Positions 18,208 through 27,786 of a DNA stretch of 64,000 nt are shown piece by piece. Origin of the DNA: Paenirhizobium daejeonense (GTDB lineage Bacteria; Pseudomonadota; Alphaproteobacteria; Rhizobiales; Rhizobiaceae); the NCBI RefSeq assembly GCF_014280875.1, contig NZ_JACLAL010000006.1, positions 372,001 to 436,000 on the forward strand. The letters run 5' to 3'. The translations under genes were made by a program, and so were the position numbers. Each line of letters begins with the position of its first letter. Positions within the stretch are counted from its first letter, which is position 1. The notes under the pieces were generated by a model, which saw only the letters and a program-made list of their open reading frames with translations, was not told the origin of the DNA and did no database searches.

Positions 18208-20556
18208 ATGGGTGTCGAAGGAATTGGTGCGCGCGTGGCGCGCAAGGAAGACAAGCGCTTCCTGACCGGCAAGGGCCGGTATACGGACGACATGGTCGTG
18301 CCGGGAATGAAATATGCCTATTTCGTGCGTTCGCCTTATGCCCATGCCAGGGTCAGAAACGTGGATGCGTCCGCCGCCAAGTCCATGCCTGGCGTGATCG
18401 ATGTACTCGACGGCAAGCAGCTGCTTGCCGATGGCATCGGCAACCTGATCTGTGGCTGGATGATCCATTCTAAGGACGGGTCACCGATGAAGATGGGCGC
18501 GTGGCGGCCGCTGGCGCATGACACGGTCCGTTATGTCGGCGACGCCGTCGCCGTCGTTGTGGCTGACAGCGCCGCCGAGGCCAATGATGCGGCGGAAGCG
18601 GTGATTGTCGAATATGAGGAGCTGCCGGTCGTGACTGAGGCCGCCGAGGCCCTCAAATCCGCTGCGCCGCAACTGCATCCTGAAGCGCCCGGCAACCTGA
18701 TCTTCGACTGGGAGATCGGCGACAGCGCCGCAACCGACCGGGCCATCGCCTCCGCTGCACATGTGACCGAGATCGAGATCCACAACAACCGCCTCTCGCC
18801 CAATCCGATGGAGCCGCGCGCGGCGCTTGGCATCTATGACGCTGCCGAGGATCATTACACCTGTTACACCACGAGCCAGAACCCGCATGTGGCACGCCTT
18901 GTGATGAGCGCCTTCTACAATGTCGCGCCGGAAAACAAGCTGCGCGTCATCGCTCCCGACGTCGGGGGCGGCTTCGGTTCGAAGATCTACATCTATCCGG
19001 AAGAAATCGTCTGTCTCTGGGCGTCGAAGAAGACCGGCGTGCCAGTCAAATGGACCTCCGACCGCACGGAGGCCTTCCTGACGGATGCCCATGGGCGTGA
19101 TCATGTCTCCAAGGTGAAGATGGCCTTCGATAGCGACAACCGGATCATTGGTCTCAAGGTGGATACCATTGCCAATCTCGGTGCTTACATGTCGCTCTTC
19201 TCGTCGGCGGTGCCGACCTATCTCTATGCGACGTTGCTTTCGGGCCAGTACGCCATTCCGGCGATCCATGCCAATGTCCGAACGGTCTATACCAATACGG
19301 TGCCAGTTGACGCTTATCGTGGAGCGGGTCGACCGGAGGCCACCTACCTTTTGGAACGGACGATGGAAACGGCGGCGCGTGAGCTTGGGGTTTCCCCTGC
19401 CGAACTGCGGCGGCTGAACTTCGTCCGTACTTTCCCGCACCAGACGCCTGTTATCATGAACTATGACGCCGGTGACTATGAGGCCTCGCTGGAAGCGGCG
19501 ATGGCTGCCGCCGACTGGACGGGCTTTCCGGCACGGCGGGCGGAGGCCGCAGCCCGTGGCAAGAAACGCGGTATCGGCATGAGCTGTTACATTGAGGCCT
19601 GCGGTATCGCACCCTCGCAGGCGGTGGGTTCGCTCGGGGCCGGGGTCGGCCTTTGGGAATCGGCCGAAGTGAGGGTCAATGCTGTCGGCACCGTCGAAGT
19701 GCTGACCGGCTCGCACAGTCACGGCCAGGGACATGAGACGACCTTTGCCCAGCTGGTCTGTGACCGGCTCGGTGTGCCGATTGAAAACGTTTCCATCGTT
19801 CACGGCGACACCGACAAGGTGCAGATGGGCATGGGAACTTATGGCTCCCGCTCAGGTGCGGTTGGCATGTCGGCTATCGTCAAGGCGCTCGACAAGGTCG
19901 AAGCCAAGGCGAAGAAGATTGCCGCGCATCTGATGGAAGCCGACGAACGCGACATCGTCATCGAAAACGGCGAGCTTAAGGTTGCCGGCACCGACAAGAC
20001 ACTGCCGTGGTTCCAGATGGCGCTCGCCGCCTATACTGCACACAACCTGCCGGCTGGTATGGAGCCGGGGTTGAAGGAGGGCGCGTTCTACGATCCGTCC
20101 AACTTCACCTTCCCGGCTGGATGCTACATCTGCGAAGTCGAGATCGATCCGGAAACGGGCAAGACGACGATCATCAAGTTCGTGGCGGCCGACGATTTCG
20201 GCAACATCATCAATCCGATGATCGTCGAGGGGCAGGTGCATGGGGGAATTGCCCAGGGTGTCGGGCAGGCGCTCCTGGAAGGCGTTCACTACGATCCGTC
20301 AAATGGGCAGCTTCTGACGGCAAGCTACATGGACTATGCCATGCCCCGTGCAGACGACCTGCCGTCATTCGAGGTATCACACCAGAATACCCCCTGTCCG
20401 GGCAATCCGCTCGGAATCAAGGGTTGCGGCGAAGCCGGCGCCATCGGTTCTCCGCCGGCACTCATCAATGCCATCACGGACGCTATCGGAAATAACAGGC
20501 TCAACATGCCGGCCACGCCGAATGCGGTATGGTCGGCGTTACAGGCCGCGGAATAA
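18208..20556 (+). CDS. coxL: Molybdenum hydroxylase large (catalytic) subunit, Form II CoxL-like
   Basis: A 782-residue molybdopterin-binding subunit of the aerobic CO dehydrogenase/xanthine oxidase family. The region [11 protein letters not shown] (about 367-377) carries the AYRGAGR motif that marks Form II (CoxL-like, 'BMS') proteins; the true CO-oxidising Form I enzymes have AYxCSFR with the Cu-binding Cys. Other family signs are [28 protein letters not shown] and the C-terminal [18 protein letters not shown] with its catalytic Glu. The ATG at 18208 follows GGGAGGAAATC. CO oxidation is therefore unlikely to be the main activity; an aldehyde, purine or other aromatic substrate is more probable (inference). 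Confidence 0.9.
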   Translation: MGVEGIGARVARKEDKRFLTGKGRYTDDMVVPGMKYAYFVRSPYAHARVRNVDASAAKSMPGVIDVLDGKQLLADGIGNLICGWMIHSKDGSPMKMGAWRPLAHDTVRYVGDAVAVVVADSAAEANDAAEAVIVEYEELPVVTEAAEALKSAAPQLHPEAPGNLIFDWEIGDSAATDRAIASAAHVTEIEIHNNRLSPNPMEPRAALGIYDAAEDHYTCYTTSQNPHVARLVMSAFYNVAPENKLRVIAPDVGGGFGSKIYIYPEEIVCLWASKKTGVPVKWTSDRTEAFLTDAHGRDHVSKVKMAFDSDNRIIGLKVDTIANLGAYMSLFSSAVPTYLYATLLSGQYAIPAIHANVRTVYTNTVPVDAYRGAGRPEATYLLERTMETAARELGVSPAELRRLNFVRTFPHQTPVIMNYDAGDYEASLEAAMAAADWTGFPARRAEAAARGKKRGIGMSCYIEACGIAPSQAVGSLGAGVGLWESAEVRVNAVGTVEVLTGSHSHGQGHETTFAQLVCDRLGVPIENVSIVHGDTDKVQMGMGTYGSRSGAVGMSAIVKALDKVEAKAKKIAAHLMEADERDIVIENGELKVAGTDKTLPWFQMALAAYTAHNLPAGMEPGLKEGAFYDPSNFTFPAGCYICEVEIDPETGKTTIIKFVAADDFGNIINPMIVEGQVHGGIAQGVGQALLEGVHYDPSNGQLLTASYMDYAMPRADDLPSFEVSHQNTPCPGNPLGIKGCGEAGAIGSPPALINAITDAIGNNRLNMPATPNAVWSALQAAE

Positions 20557-20571
20557 GAGGGAGGATGTGTC

Positions 20572-21372
20572 ATGCAGCTTTATCCAACCAGCTATCATCG
20601 TGCCTCTTCGCTGGAGGAGGCCGGCCGGCTTCTTTCCGGGGCCGATGACGGCAAGTATATCGCCGGTGGCCAGACCCTGATCGCGACGCTGAAGCAGCGG
20701 CTCGCTCAGCCGTCGGATCTGATCGACCTTAGGCATATCGCGGCCCTGAAGGGGATTGCGGTCGAAGGCCGGACGGTGACGATTGGCGCGGGGGTTACAC
20801 ATGCCGAAGTGGCGGAATCGGGCCTCATTCGCTCAGTCTGTCCGGCGGTCTGCTATCTCGCTTCGCTGATCGGCGATCCCCATGTGCGTCATCTCGGGAC
20901 GATCGGCGGATCGATCGCCAATGACGATCCGGCGGCGGATTATCCGGCGGCGATGCTCGGGCTCGGCGCAACCATCTTGACCGATCGTCGCGAGATCGGT
21001 GCGGACGAATTCTTCGTCGGCCTTTTCGAGACGGCGCTCGATGAAGGCGAGATCATCCGGGCGGTCCGCTTCACCGCGCCCGACAGGGCGGGCTACGCCA
21101 AGTTCGCCAATCCGGCGTCGCGCTTCGCCATGACCGGGGTTTTCGTATCCAAGGGGACAGCGGGTGTACGGGTGGCGGTGACTGGTGCCGGTTCGGACGG
21201 CGTATTCCGTCATGGAGGGCTCGAAGAGGCTCTTTCGCGAGACTGGTCGCCCGCGACTGTTGCCAGTGTGACCGTCGATTCGTCTGACCTGATGGCTGAT
21301 CTTCATGCGACGGCGGATTATCGCGCCAATCTCGTAAAGGTGATGACGAAGCGGGCTGTTGCTGCATCGTGA
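20572..21372 (+). CDS. coxM: Molybdenum hydroxylase medium (FAD) subunit, CoxM-like
   Basis: A 266-residue FAD-binding subunit. The FAD motifs [17 protein letters not shown] (residues about 32-48) and [22 protein letters not shown] (about 108-129) are clear, and the C-terminal CO dehydrogenase flavoprotein domain follows. It passes electrons from the iron-sulfur subunit to the final acceptor. It begins 15 bases after the large subunit and ends the operon, with a strong terminator at 21396. No XdhC/CoxF-type maturation gene follows. Confidence 0.92.
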   Translation: MQLYPTSYHRASSLEEAGRLLSGADDGKYIAGGQTLIATLKQRLAQPSDLIDLRHIAALKGIAVEGRTVTIGAGVTHAEVAESGLIRSVCPAVCYLASLIGDPHVRHLGTIGGSIANDDPAADYPAAMLGLGATILTDRREIGADEFFVGLFETALDEGEIIRAVRFTAPDRAGYAKFANPASRFAMTGVFVSKGTAGVRVAVTGAGSDGVFRHGGLEEALSRDWSPATVASVTVDSSDLMADLHATADYRANLVKVMTKRAVAAS

Positions 21373-21395
21373 TCCGTCTGCAGCCACGATATCGG

Positions 21396-21421
21396 AAAGG
21401 GCGGTTCCGGCTGCCCTTTTT
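21396..21421 (+). terminator. Rho-independent terminator of the cox-like operon
   Basis: AAAGGGC (21396-21402) and GCCCTTT (21413-21419) pair around a ten-base loop and run into a T tract. It lies 24 bases after the CoxM-like stop codon and separates this operon from the hemA control region. Confidence 0.8.
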
Positions 21422-21429
21422 CTTCCAGC

Positions 21430-21443
21430 TTGATACAGATCAA
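21430..21443. promoter_or_regulatory. FNR/FixK-type anaerobox upstream of hemA
   Basis: TTGAT-ACAG-ATCAA is an exact match to the TTGAT-N4-ATCAA binding site of the FNR, FnrN and FixK family. It lies 152 bases before the hemA start, in the only upstream space this gene has. Oxygen-limited activation of hemA by FixK/FnrN-type proteins is known in rhizobia, so low-oxygen control of haem synthesis is the likely meaning. Confidence 0.7.
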
Positions 21444-21594
21444 GTTTGAAATAGATGAGATCGATTAGCTCTTCTTTGAGAAGGTTCCTCAGACAGCGCC
21501 TTTTGTCGCAGTTTAGAATGAATTTACAATCCCGGGGTTGACCGCTGGCGCACAGGATCCCAAAAGAGAAGCAGCAGGCTGGAGTTTTTTGACG

Positions 21595-22809
21595 ATGGAT
21601 TTCGAAGCGTTTTTCAAGAGCGAGCTGGAAGGTCTTCACGAAGAAGGCCGTTACCGGGTTTTTGCGGATCTTGAACGGCAGCAGGGTAATTTCCCCCGTG
21701 CCACGCGCTACACCAAGGACGGCCAGCACGACGTTACCGTCTGGTGCTCCAATGACTATCTGGGCATGGGCCAGAACGCGTCCGTGATCGAGGCGATGAA
21801 GTCGACGATCGATCACTGTGGCGCGGGTGCGGGAGGCACCCGGAATATCTCTGGCACGAACCACTACCATGTTCTTCTCGAGCGCGAACTTGCCGATCTG
21901 CACGGCAAGGAATCGGCGCTGATCTTCACCTCTGGCTATATCTCCAACTGGGCGACGCTCGGCACGCTCGGCCAGAAGATCCCCGGTCTCATCATCTTCT
22001 CCGATGCGCTGAACCACGCCTCGATGATCGAGGGCATCCGCTATGCCAAGTGCGAGCGGGTTATCTGGAAGCACAACGACCTCAAGGACCTCGAAGCCAA
22101 GCTGGCGGCAGCCGATCCCAAGGCGCCGAAGCTGATCGCCTTCGAATCGGTCTATTCGATGGATGGCGATATCTCTCCGATCAAGGAAATCTGCGATCTC
22201 GCCGACAAGTATGGCGCGATGACCTATCTCGATGAGGTGCATGCCGTCGGCATGTACGGTCCGCGTGGCGGCGGTGTTGCGGAACGTGAGGGCCTGATGG
22301 ATCGTCTGACCATCATCGAAGGCACGCTCGGCAAGGCCTTCGGCGTCATGGGTGGCTACATCACGGCGTCCACCGCGCTTTGCGACTTCATCCGTTCCTT
22401 CGCATCCGGCTTCATCTTCACGACGGCCCTGCCGCCGGCGTTGGCTGCCGGCGCTGTTGCCTCGATCCGTCACCTGAAGACGAGCCAGATCGAGCGCTTC
22501 GCCCATCAGGAGCGTGTCCGTCGCCTGCGTTCCATGCTTGATGCCCGTGGCATTCCGCACATGCCGAACCCGAGCCACATCGTTCCGGTGATGGTCGGCG
22601 ACGCTTCCAAGTGCAAGTGGATCTCGGACATCCTGCTCGACAATTTCAACATCTACGTTCAGCCGATCAACTATCCGACCGTGCCGAAGAAGACGGAACG
22701 TCTGCGCATTACGCCGACGCCGCTGCACTCGGATGCCGATATCGACCATCTGGTGGGCGCATTGCACCAACTGTGGTCGCGTTGTGCGCTTGCCCGCGCT
22801 GTGGCTTGA
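21595..22809 (+). CDS. hemA: 5-aminolevulinate synthase (HemA, C4/Shemin pathway)
   Basis: A 404-residue PLP enzyme that condenses glycine with succinyl-CoA to 5-aminolevulinate, the first step of tetrapyrrole synthesis in alphaproteobacteria. The N-terminus [20 protein letters not shown] and the segments [24 protein letters not shown] and [17 protein letters not shown] are characteristic; the PLP lysine is in [15 protein letters not shown]. Length and start agree with rhizobial HemA. It stands alone behind an FNR-type box and supplies precursors for haem and, through the later pathway, for cobalamin made with CobS/CobT. Confidence 0.97.
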   Translation: MDFEAFFKSELEGLHEEGRYRVFADLERQQGNFPRATRYTKDGQHDVTVWCSNDYLGMGQNASVIEAMKSTIDHCGAGAGGTRNISGTNHYHVLLERELADLHGKESALIFTSGYISNWATLGTLGQKIPGLIIFSDALNHASMIEGIRYAKCERVIWKHNDLKDLEAKLAAADPKAPKLIAFESVYSMDGDISPIKEICDLADKYGAMTYLDEVHAVGMYGPRGGGVAEREGLMDRLTIIEGTLGKAFGVMGGYITASTALCDFIRSFASGFIFTTALPPALAAGAVASIRHLKTSQIERFAHQERVRRLRSMLDARGIPHMPNPSHIVPVMVGDASKCKWISDILLDNFNIYVQPINYPTVPKKTERLRITPTPLHSDADIDHLVGALHQLWSRCALARAVA

Positions 22810-22887
22810 TCGCCGGCACAAACGCTGTCATTCCGATGCGGACCATGGAAACATGGTCCGCATTTTTCGTTTCGGGGGTTTTCAAGG

Positions 22888-24015
22888 ATGACTGTTGCAG
22901 ACCGCGTCAACCGGATGATCGATCAGGCCGTCGAGCAGGAGCGCATTACCGGCGCCGTCGTGCTGGTCTATCGCAACGGCGAGCCGCTGCTGCGGCGTGC
23001 CGCCGGGTTCTCCGACCGGGAAGCCGGTATCCCCATGCGGATCGACAGCATCTTCCGTTATTCCTCCATCACCAAGCCCATCGTGGCAGCCACGGCGCTG
23101 GCGATGATCGATGCGGGCCTATTCGGGCTCGATGACCGGATTTCGCAGTATCTCCCCTGGTTTCGGCCTAAGACCGCCGACGGGATCGAGGCGCCGATCA
23201 CCATCCGGCACCTACTCACCCACACCTCCGGTCTAGTCTATGATCAGGGGCTGGAGCTTCTTCCCGATGACAGGGCGATCACGCTCGGAATTGCCGACAC
23301 GGATCTCGGGCTGGAGGAGAACTTCGCGCGTCACAACGATATTCCGCTCGCCTTTGCGCCGGGCGAGCGTTGGGCCTATTCCTTTGCCACCGATATTCTC
23401 GGCGGTGTTGTGGCCGCCGTGCATGGCGGTACCCTGGAAGCGGCCGTCGTTCACTACGTCGCGGGTCCTCTAGGGATGCAGGATGCGCGTTTTCATGTCA
23501 CAGACCCCGAACGCCTGACGGTGGCCTATGCAGATGGGGCGGCGCGGCCGGTACGGATGCCGGATCCGTGGGTTGCCGGGGAAGATGCCGGCTGGAGGGC
23601 CGTCTTTTCTCCTTCGCGGATCTTCAATCCGAAGGCGTTCCAGTCCGGTGGTGCCGGGATGGCGGGCACGGCGGATGACCTGCTTAAGCTGCTGGAAACG
23701 CTTCGCACCGGCGGTGCGCCGATCCTTAGATCCGAGACCGTCGAGGCGGGCCTCTCCAACCAGATCGGGGATATCGAGGGAGAGCCGGGTTCGCGGTTCG
23801 GTTTCTTCGGGGCGTTGATCACGGATTCGCGCGAGGCCGGAACCGCGCTGCCGCCCGGCGCGGTGCAGTGGGGCGGCGTCTACGGCAATAGCTGGTTCAT
23901 GGATCCGGCCGAGGAACTGACCGTCGTCAGCATGACGAATACGGCGCTTGAAGGGTGCATGGGGTTCTATCCCGAGATGCTGCGCCGCGCCGTCTACGGG
24001 CACCGCTGCGGGTGA
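22888..24015 (+). CDS. Serine hydrolase of the beta-lactamase/class C esterase family
   Basis: A 375-residue protein with a beta-lactamase (PF00144-type) fold. The nucleophile motif is Ser60-Ile-Thr-Lys63 in YSSITKP, followed by the HLLTHTSGL segment and by a Tyr motif in RWAYSFATDIL (Tyr-Ser-Phe rather than Tyr-x-Asn). The C-terminal GGVYGNSWFMDPAEELTVVSMTN is also typical of esterase/D-aminopeptidase members. No signal peptide is visible, so it is probably cytoplasmic. Esterase activity is the likeliest function; the substrate is unknown. It follows hemA after 78 bases and converges with dxr. Confidence 0.85.
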   Translation: MTVADRVNRMIDQAVEQERITGAVVLVYRNGEPLLRRAAGFSDREAGIPMRIDSIFRYSSITKPIVAATALAMIDAGLFGLDDRISQYLPWFRPKTADGIEAPITIRHLLTHTSGLVYDQGLELLPDDRAITLGIADTDLGLEENFARHNDIPLAFAPGERWAYSFATDILGGVVAAVHGGTLEAAVVHYVAGPLGMQDARFHVTDPERLTVAYADGAARPVRMPDPWVAGEDAGWRAVFSPSRIFNPKAFQSGGAGMAGTADDLLKLLETLRTGGAPILRSETVEAGLSNQIGDIEGEPGSRFGFFGALITDSREAGTALPPGAVQWGGVYGNSWFMDPAEELTVVSMTNTALEGCMGFYPEMLRRAVYGHRCG

Positions 24016-24031
24016 TTTGACGGTCTGAGGC

Positions 24032-25225
24032 TCAGGCCGCCTGTTCCCGGATGGCGATGACCTGGACGGCGGTTCGCCTCGCCTCAGAGTCCGCAGCGAA
24101 GACTTCCGCAATGGTCCTTGCCGGGGGCAATGAGATGAGCCTTTCCATCACCTCCTCGACGATCTCAGCCATGCCGAGAAAGCCGATCCGGCTTGCGACG
24201 AAGGCGTTGAAGGCGGTTTCTTCCGCGGCATTCATGACGGCGGCCTGAACGCCGCCGCGCTCCAGCGCGGTACGCGCAAGCCGCAACGCCGGAAAGCGTT
24301 TCTCATCAGGCGCTTCGAAATCGAGCCGCGCCAGCTTTGCGAAGTCGAGCCGTTCCACGTCCAGCTTCGGGCGCTTCGGATAGGTCAGCGCATAGCCGAT
24401 GGCGGTGCGCATATCCGGCGCGCCGAGTTGGGCGATGACGGAGCCATCGCTATAGCCGACCATCGAATGGACGATCGACTGCGGGTGAACGATCACCTCG
24501 ACCTGATCGGGACGAAGGCCGAAGAGATGCTTGGCCTCGACCATTTCCAGCGCCTTGTTGAACATCGAGGCGCTGCCGACCGAGATTTTCAGGCCCATCG
24601 ACCAGTTCGGATGGGTTCTGGCCGTCTCCACGGTGACGTTTGCCATCTGCTCACGGCTATGGGTGCGGAAAGGCCCACCCGAGGCGGTCAGCACGATCCG
24701 CTCCAGCGCGTGACGCTGGTCGTTGTCGAGACACTGGAAGATCGCGCTGTGCTCGCTGTCGACCGGGATCAGCCGGCCGCCACCGGCCCGGACGGCCTCG
24801 ACGAAGAGTTCGCCTGCGGAGACGAGGCATTCCTTGTTGGCGAGTGCGATGTCGGCGCCACGGCTTGCAGCCTTCAGTGTCGGGGCGAGACCTGCCGTGC
24901 CGACAATCGCCGCCATGACCCATTCGGCTTCCAGGCTTGCGGCTTCATCGAGCCCGGAGACCCCCGCTGCTACGTCGACGCCGCTGCCGGAAAGCGCATC
25001 CTTCAGCGTCATGTACTGGCTTTCGTCCGCCGTGACCGCGAGTTTCGCACCGGTCTCACGCGCCTGCTGTGCCAGAAGCTCGATGTTGCCGTTGCCGGTG
25101 AGTGCCATCACCTCAAAGGCATCCCTGCCGCCGAGCTGACGCACGACATCAAGCGTGTTGACGCCGATCGAACCGGTTGAACCGAGGATTGTGAGGTGCC
25201 GCGGCCTTCCGCTATCCGTCGTCAT
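24032..25225 (-). CDS. dxr: 1-deoxy-D-xylulose 5-phosphate reductoisomerase
   Basis: A 397-residue enzyme of the MEP pathway for isoprenoid precursors; it makes 2-C-methyl-D-erythritol 4-phosphate using NADPH. Visible signatures are the nucleotide-binding LTILGSTGSIGVNTLDV near the start, LANKECLVSAG, PVDSEHSAIFQCL, and the SGGPFRTH and HPNWSMGLKISVGSASMFNKALE segments. The start MTTDSGRPRHL at 25225 fits the family; in-frame ATGs at 25231 and 25252 would add two or nine residues. It stands apart from the usual uppS-cdsA-dxr-bamA cluster, so it may be a relocated or additional copy; this cannot be settled from the window. Confidence 0.93.
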   Translation of the reverse strand: MTTDSGRPRHLTILGSTGSIGVNTLDVVRQLGGRDAFEVMALTGNGNIELLAQQARETGAKLAVTADESQYMTLKDALSGSGVDVAAGVSGLDEAASLEAEWVMAAIVGTAGLAPTLKAASRGADIALANKECLVSAGELFVEAVRAGGGRLIPVDSEHSAIFQCLDNDQRHALERIVLTASGGPFRTHSREQMANVTVETARTHPNWSMGLKISVGSASMFNKALEMVEAKHLFGLRPDQVEVIVHPQSIVHSMVGYSDGSVIAQLGAPDMRTAIGYALTYPKRPKLDVERLDFAKLARLDFEAPDEKRFPALRLARTALERGGVQAAVMNAAEETAFNAFVASRIGFLGMAEIVEEVMERLISLPPARTIAEVFAADSEARRTAVQVIAIREQAA

Positions 25226-25350
25226 CTGCATTTGTCCGGATGATTGCTTCATTTGCCGATCCGTCTACAAGGGAAAGGGGCAAGCGGCAAGTATTGCTTA
25301 CAATGCTGAAGCAGTTGGACTGTCGCTTGTGGAGGCCGGAGCGGAGAACG

Positions 25351-27195
25351 ATGAGATCCATTTCGACAGTCGTGCGTGACTATAGTGCGGCGGTTCTCGC
25401 GATTCTGGCGCTTGTTGCGCTTGGCGGCGGGGGGCTTTTCCTTTTCTTCGATCGTCCCGATCTTGCATCGCTTGCCTGGTATGCGGGAACGGGAATTGTT
25501 CTTGCAGCACTTGCCGTGGAAATCCTGCGCTCGCTGAGCAAAGGGCATTTCGGCGTGGACGTGATTGCCGGGCTTTCGATGTCCGCGGCGCTTGCCTTCA
25601 GCGAGCCTCTGGCTGGCGCCATCGTGGCGCTGATGTATGCCGGTGGACAGCAGCTCGAAAATTTTGCCGAAGGGCGCGCGCGGCGCGAAATGACGGCACT
25701 TCTCGGCCGCGTGGCACATACCTCCATGCGTTATGTCGACGGGCGGCTTGAGGAGGTTCCGATCGAGAACCTTTGTCCCGGCGATCGTATTCTGGTGCGT
25801 CGCGGCGAGGTCGTGCCCGTCGATGGAGTGCTTTTGTCCGAGCGGGCGGATGTCGACATGTCGGCGCTGACAGGTGAAGCACTTCCAGTCCGGCTTTCAC
25901 GACGGGAAGAAGTGGCAAGCGGCGGTACTGTGGTCGGTAGCGCCTTCGATATCGAGGTTCTGCGGCGCTCCGACGAGAGCACCTATGCCGGTATCGTTCG
26001 ATTGGTGGAGGGTGCCCAGCAGAGCCGAGCACCGATGATGCGGCTTGCCGATCGCTATGCCGTCTGGTTCCTGCTGCTGACGCTTGCGATTGCGGGTGGT
26101 GCATGGTGGGCAAGCGACGACGGCACCAGGGCTCTTGCGGTTCTGGTTGTCGCGACGCCCTGTCCGCTCATTCTCGCCGTGCCGGTTGCAATCATTTCGG
26201 GTCTGTCGCGCGCGGCTTCCCGTGGCGTGCTGGTCAAGAGCGGTGGCGCGCTCGAATCCCTTGCAAGGATCCGGACTGCCGTTCTCGACAAAACCGGTAC
26301 CCTGACCAGCGGACAGGCGGGGGTGGTTTCGATCCGCTCCACCGGCGTCATGCCGGAAGGCGAGGTGTTGAGGCTCGCGGCATCGCTCGATCAAGCTTCC
26401 AACCACGTGAGTGCCGAAGCGCTTGTGCGCGAGGCAAAGGTACGCGGCATGACGCTTTCCACACCTGCTGATATCGTGGAGACACCGGGTTCCGGCCTCG
26501 AGGGGCGGCTCGATGGGCATTCGGTAGTGGTCGGCGGAAGCGACTTCGTGCATGGGAGATGTGAAGTCGGTGATCCCTACATGCTGGGGCGAGATCTGCC
26601 GCCCGGAACCGCCGTTGTCGCGCTGGGTGTCGATGGCAAGTTGGCAGGCATAATTCTTCTTTCTGACCGTATTCGCGAGGATGCAGGTTCGGCGATCAGG
26701 GCCTTTAGAGAACAGGGTGTCCGGCGTTTCGTGCTCGCCTCCGGTGACCGTACCGATGTGGTGGAAGTCGCTGGAACGCTGCTGGGGGTGGACGACATCC
26801 GCGGCGATCTACTGCCGGGCGAGAAGGTCGAGATCGTGCTCGCCGAGCGGAAGAATGGGCCGGTTATGATGATCGGAGACGGTGTCAACGACGCGCCGGC
26901 ACTGGCTGCGGCGGATGTGGGCGTGGCCATGGGGGCCCGAGGCGCTGCGGCATCCTCCGAAACCGCTGACGTAGTACTGTTGGTCGACATGCTTGATCGC
27001 CTCCCGCAGGCATTGGCGATCGCCCGCAGAACACGAAAGATCGCGCGGCAAAGCGTTCTCGCCGGTCTCGCCCTGTCGCTGATCGCGATGGTGGTCGCCG
27101 CTTTCGGTTATCTGCCGCCTGTTCAGGGTGCGCTGTTGCAGGAACTTATCGACGTTGCGGTAATCCTGAATGCCCTGCGTGCATTGCGTGATTGA
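25351..27195 (+). CDS. Metal-transporting P1B-type ATPase with minimal architecture
   Basis: A 614-residue P-type ATPase. The core motifs are present: TGEALP (174-179, actuator), DKTGTLT with the phosphorylated Asp313, and GDGVNDAPALAAADVGVAM. No N-terminal metal-binding domain and only about six hydrophobic segments are visible. The transport helix reads ATPCPLILAVP (TPC at 269-271) instead of CPC or CPH, and the nucleotide-domain region that normally has SxHP reads QASNHVSAEALV (His352 followed by Val). The metal is therefore not predictable. The ATG at 25351 is preceded by GGAGCGGAGAACG; a longer reading would overlap dxr. A DUF892 stress protein follows. Confidence 0.85.
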   Translation: MRSISTVVRDYSAAVLAILALVALGGGGLFLFFDRPDLASLAWYAGTGIVLAALAVEILRSLSKGHFGVDVIAGLSMSAALAFSEPLAGAIVALMYAGGQQLENFAEGRARREMTALLGRVAHTSMRYVDGRLEEVPIENLCPGDRILVRRGEVVPVDGVLLSERADVDMSALTGEALPVRLSRREEVASGGTVVGSAFDIEVLRRSDESTYAGIVRLVEGAQQSRAPMMRLADRYAVWFLLLTLAIAGGAWWASDDGTRALAVLVVATPCPLILAVPVAIISGLSRAASRGVLVKSGGALESLARIRTAVLDKTGTLTSGQAGVVSIRSTGVMPEGEVLRLAASLDQASNHVSAEALVREAKVRGMTLSTPADIVETPGSGLEGRLDGHSVVVGGSDFVHGRCEVGDPYMLGRDLPPGTAVVALGVDGKLAGIILLSDRIREDAGSAIRAFREQGVRRFVLASGDRTDVVEVAGTLLGVDDIRGDLLPGEKVEIVLAERKNGPVMMIGDGVNDAPALAAADVGVAMGARGAAASSETADVVLLVDMLDRLPQALAIARRTRKIARQSVLAGLALSLIAMVVAAFGYLPPVQGALLQELIDVAVILNALRALRD

Positions 27196-27220
27196 TATTT
27201 GAACGTTTTCTCGTTTCTCC

Positions 27221-27245
27221 GGAACAAAGGCGTTTCTGTGTGGTT
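27221..27245 (+). promoter_or_regulatory. EcfG/RpoE2-type general stress promoter before the DUF892 gene
   Basis: GGAAC (27221-27225), a 16-base spacer and GGTT (27242-27245) match the EcfG (RpoE2) promoter form GGAAC-N16/17-CGTT at all but one base. Transcription would begin near 27252 and the ATG is at 27286. General stress response control of a ferritin-like protein in rhizobia is plausible. Confidence 0.6.
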
Positions 27246-27285
27246 GTGAACCTGTGGTTTTCAACGCGATGAGGAGATAGCCGCG

Positions 27286-27786
27286 ATGACACAGAAGACA
27301 CTGGACGACCTCTTTCACGATACCCTGAAGGACATTTACTACGCTGAGCGGAAGATCCTGAAGACATTGCCCAAAATGGCTCGGGGAGCTCAGGATCCGA
27401 AATTGAAGGCTGCTTTTGAGAAGCATAAGGATGAGACCGAAGGCCAGGTCGAACGTCTGCAGCAGATCTTCGAAATGATTGGCAAGCGGCCTCGCGCCAA
27501 GACCTGCCCTGCAATCGATGGTATCATTGATGAGGGTGAGGAAATCCTCGAGGAATTCAAGGGCACGCCAGCCCTCGACGCAGGGCTGTTGGCTGCTGCT
27601 CAGGCTGTCGAGCATTACGAAATCAGTCGCTACGGCACATTGCGTGCCTGGGCGCAGCAGCTTGGCCATCGCGATGCGGTCACCTTGTTGAATGCTACGC
27701 TGGAGGAAGAGAGCGACACGGACGATGCGCTGACCAAGCTTGCGGAAACGGCGGTCAACGCCGCTGCAAGCAAGAAGGCCGCCTGA
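27286..27786 (+). CDS. DUF892/YciE-YciF family ferritin-like protein
   Basis: A 166-residue four-helix-bundle protein of the YciF/DUF892 family. The N-terminus LDDLFHDTLKDIYYAERKILKTLPKMA and the C-terminal half with QAVEHYEISRYGTLRAWAQQLG carry the Glu, His and Tyr pattern of ferritin-like diiron proteins. Members are induced by stress in several bacteria, but the biochemical role is not settled. It is preceded by a good EcfG-type promoter, and a hairpin at 27801 lies just after it. Confidence 0.88.
   Translation: MTQKTLDDLFHDTLKDIYYAERKILKTLPKMARGAQDPKLKAAFEKHKDETEGQVERLQQIFEMIGKRPRAKTCPAIDGIIDEGEEILEEFKGTPALDAGLLAAAQAVEHYEISRYGTLRAWAQQLGHRDAVTLLNATLEEESDTDDALTKLAETAVNAAASKKAA

Noticed and set aside
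17635..21372. Annotation as a true aerobic CO dehydrogenase
   Set aside because: The large subunit carries AYRGAGR, not the AYxCSFR copper-binding loop of Form I, and no cox accessory genes are present.
20833..22821. A 662-codon minus-strand frame opposite the FAD subunit and hemA
   Set aside because: It spans two confirmed plus-strand genes and their intergenic space, with low-complexity His/Arg-rich translation typical of a shadow.
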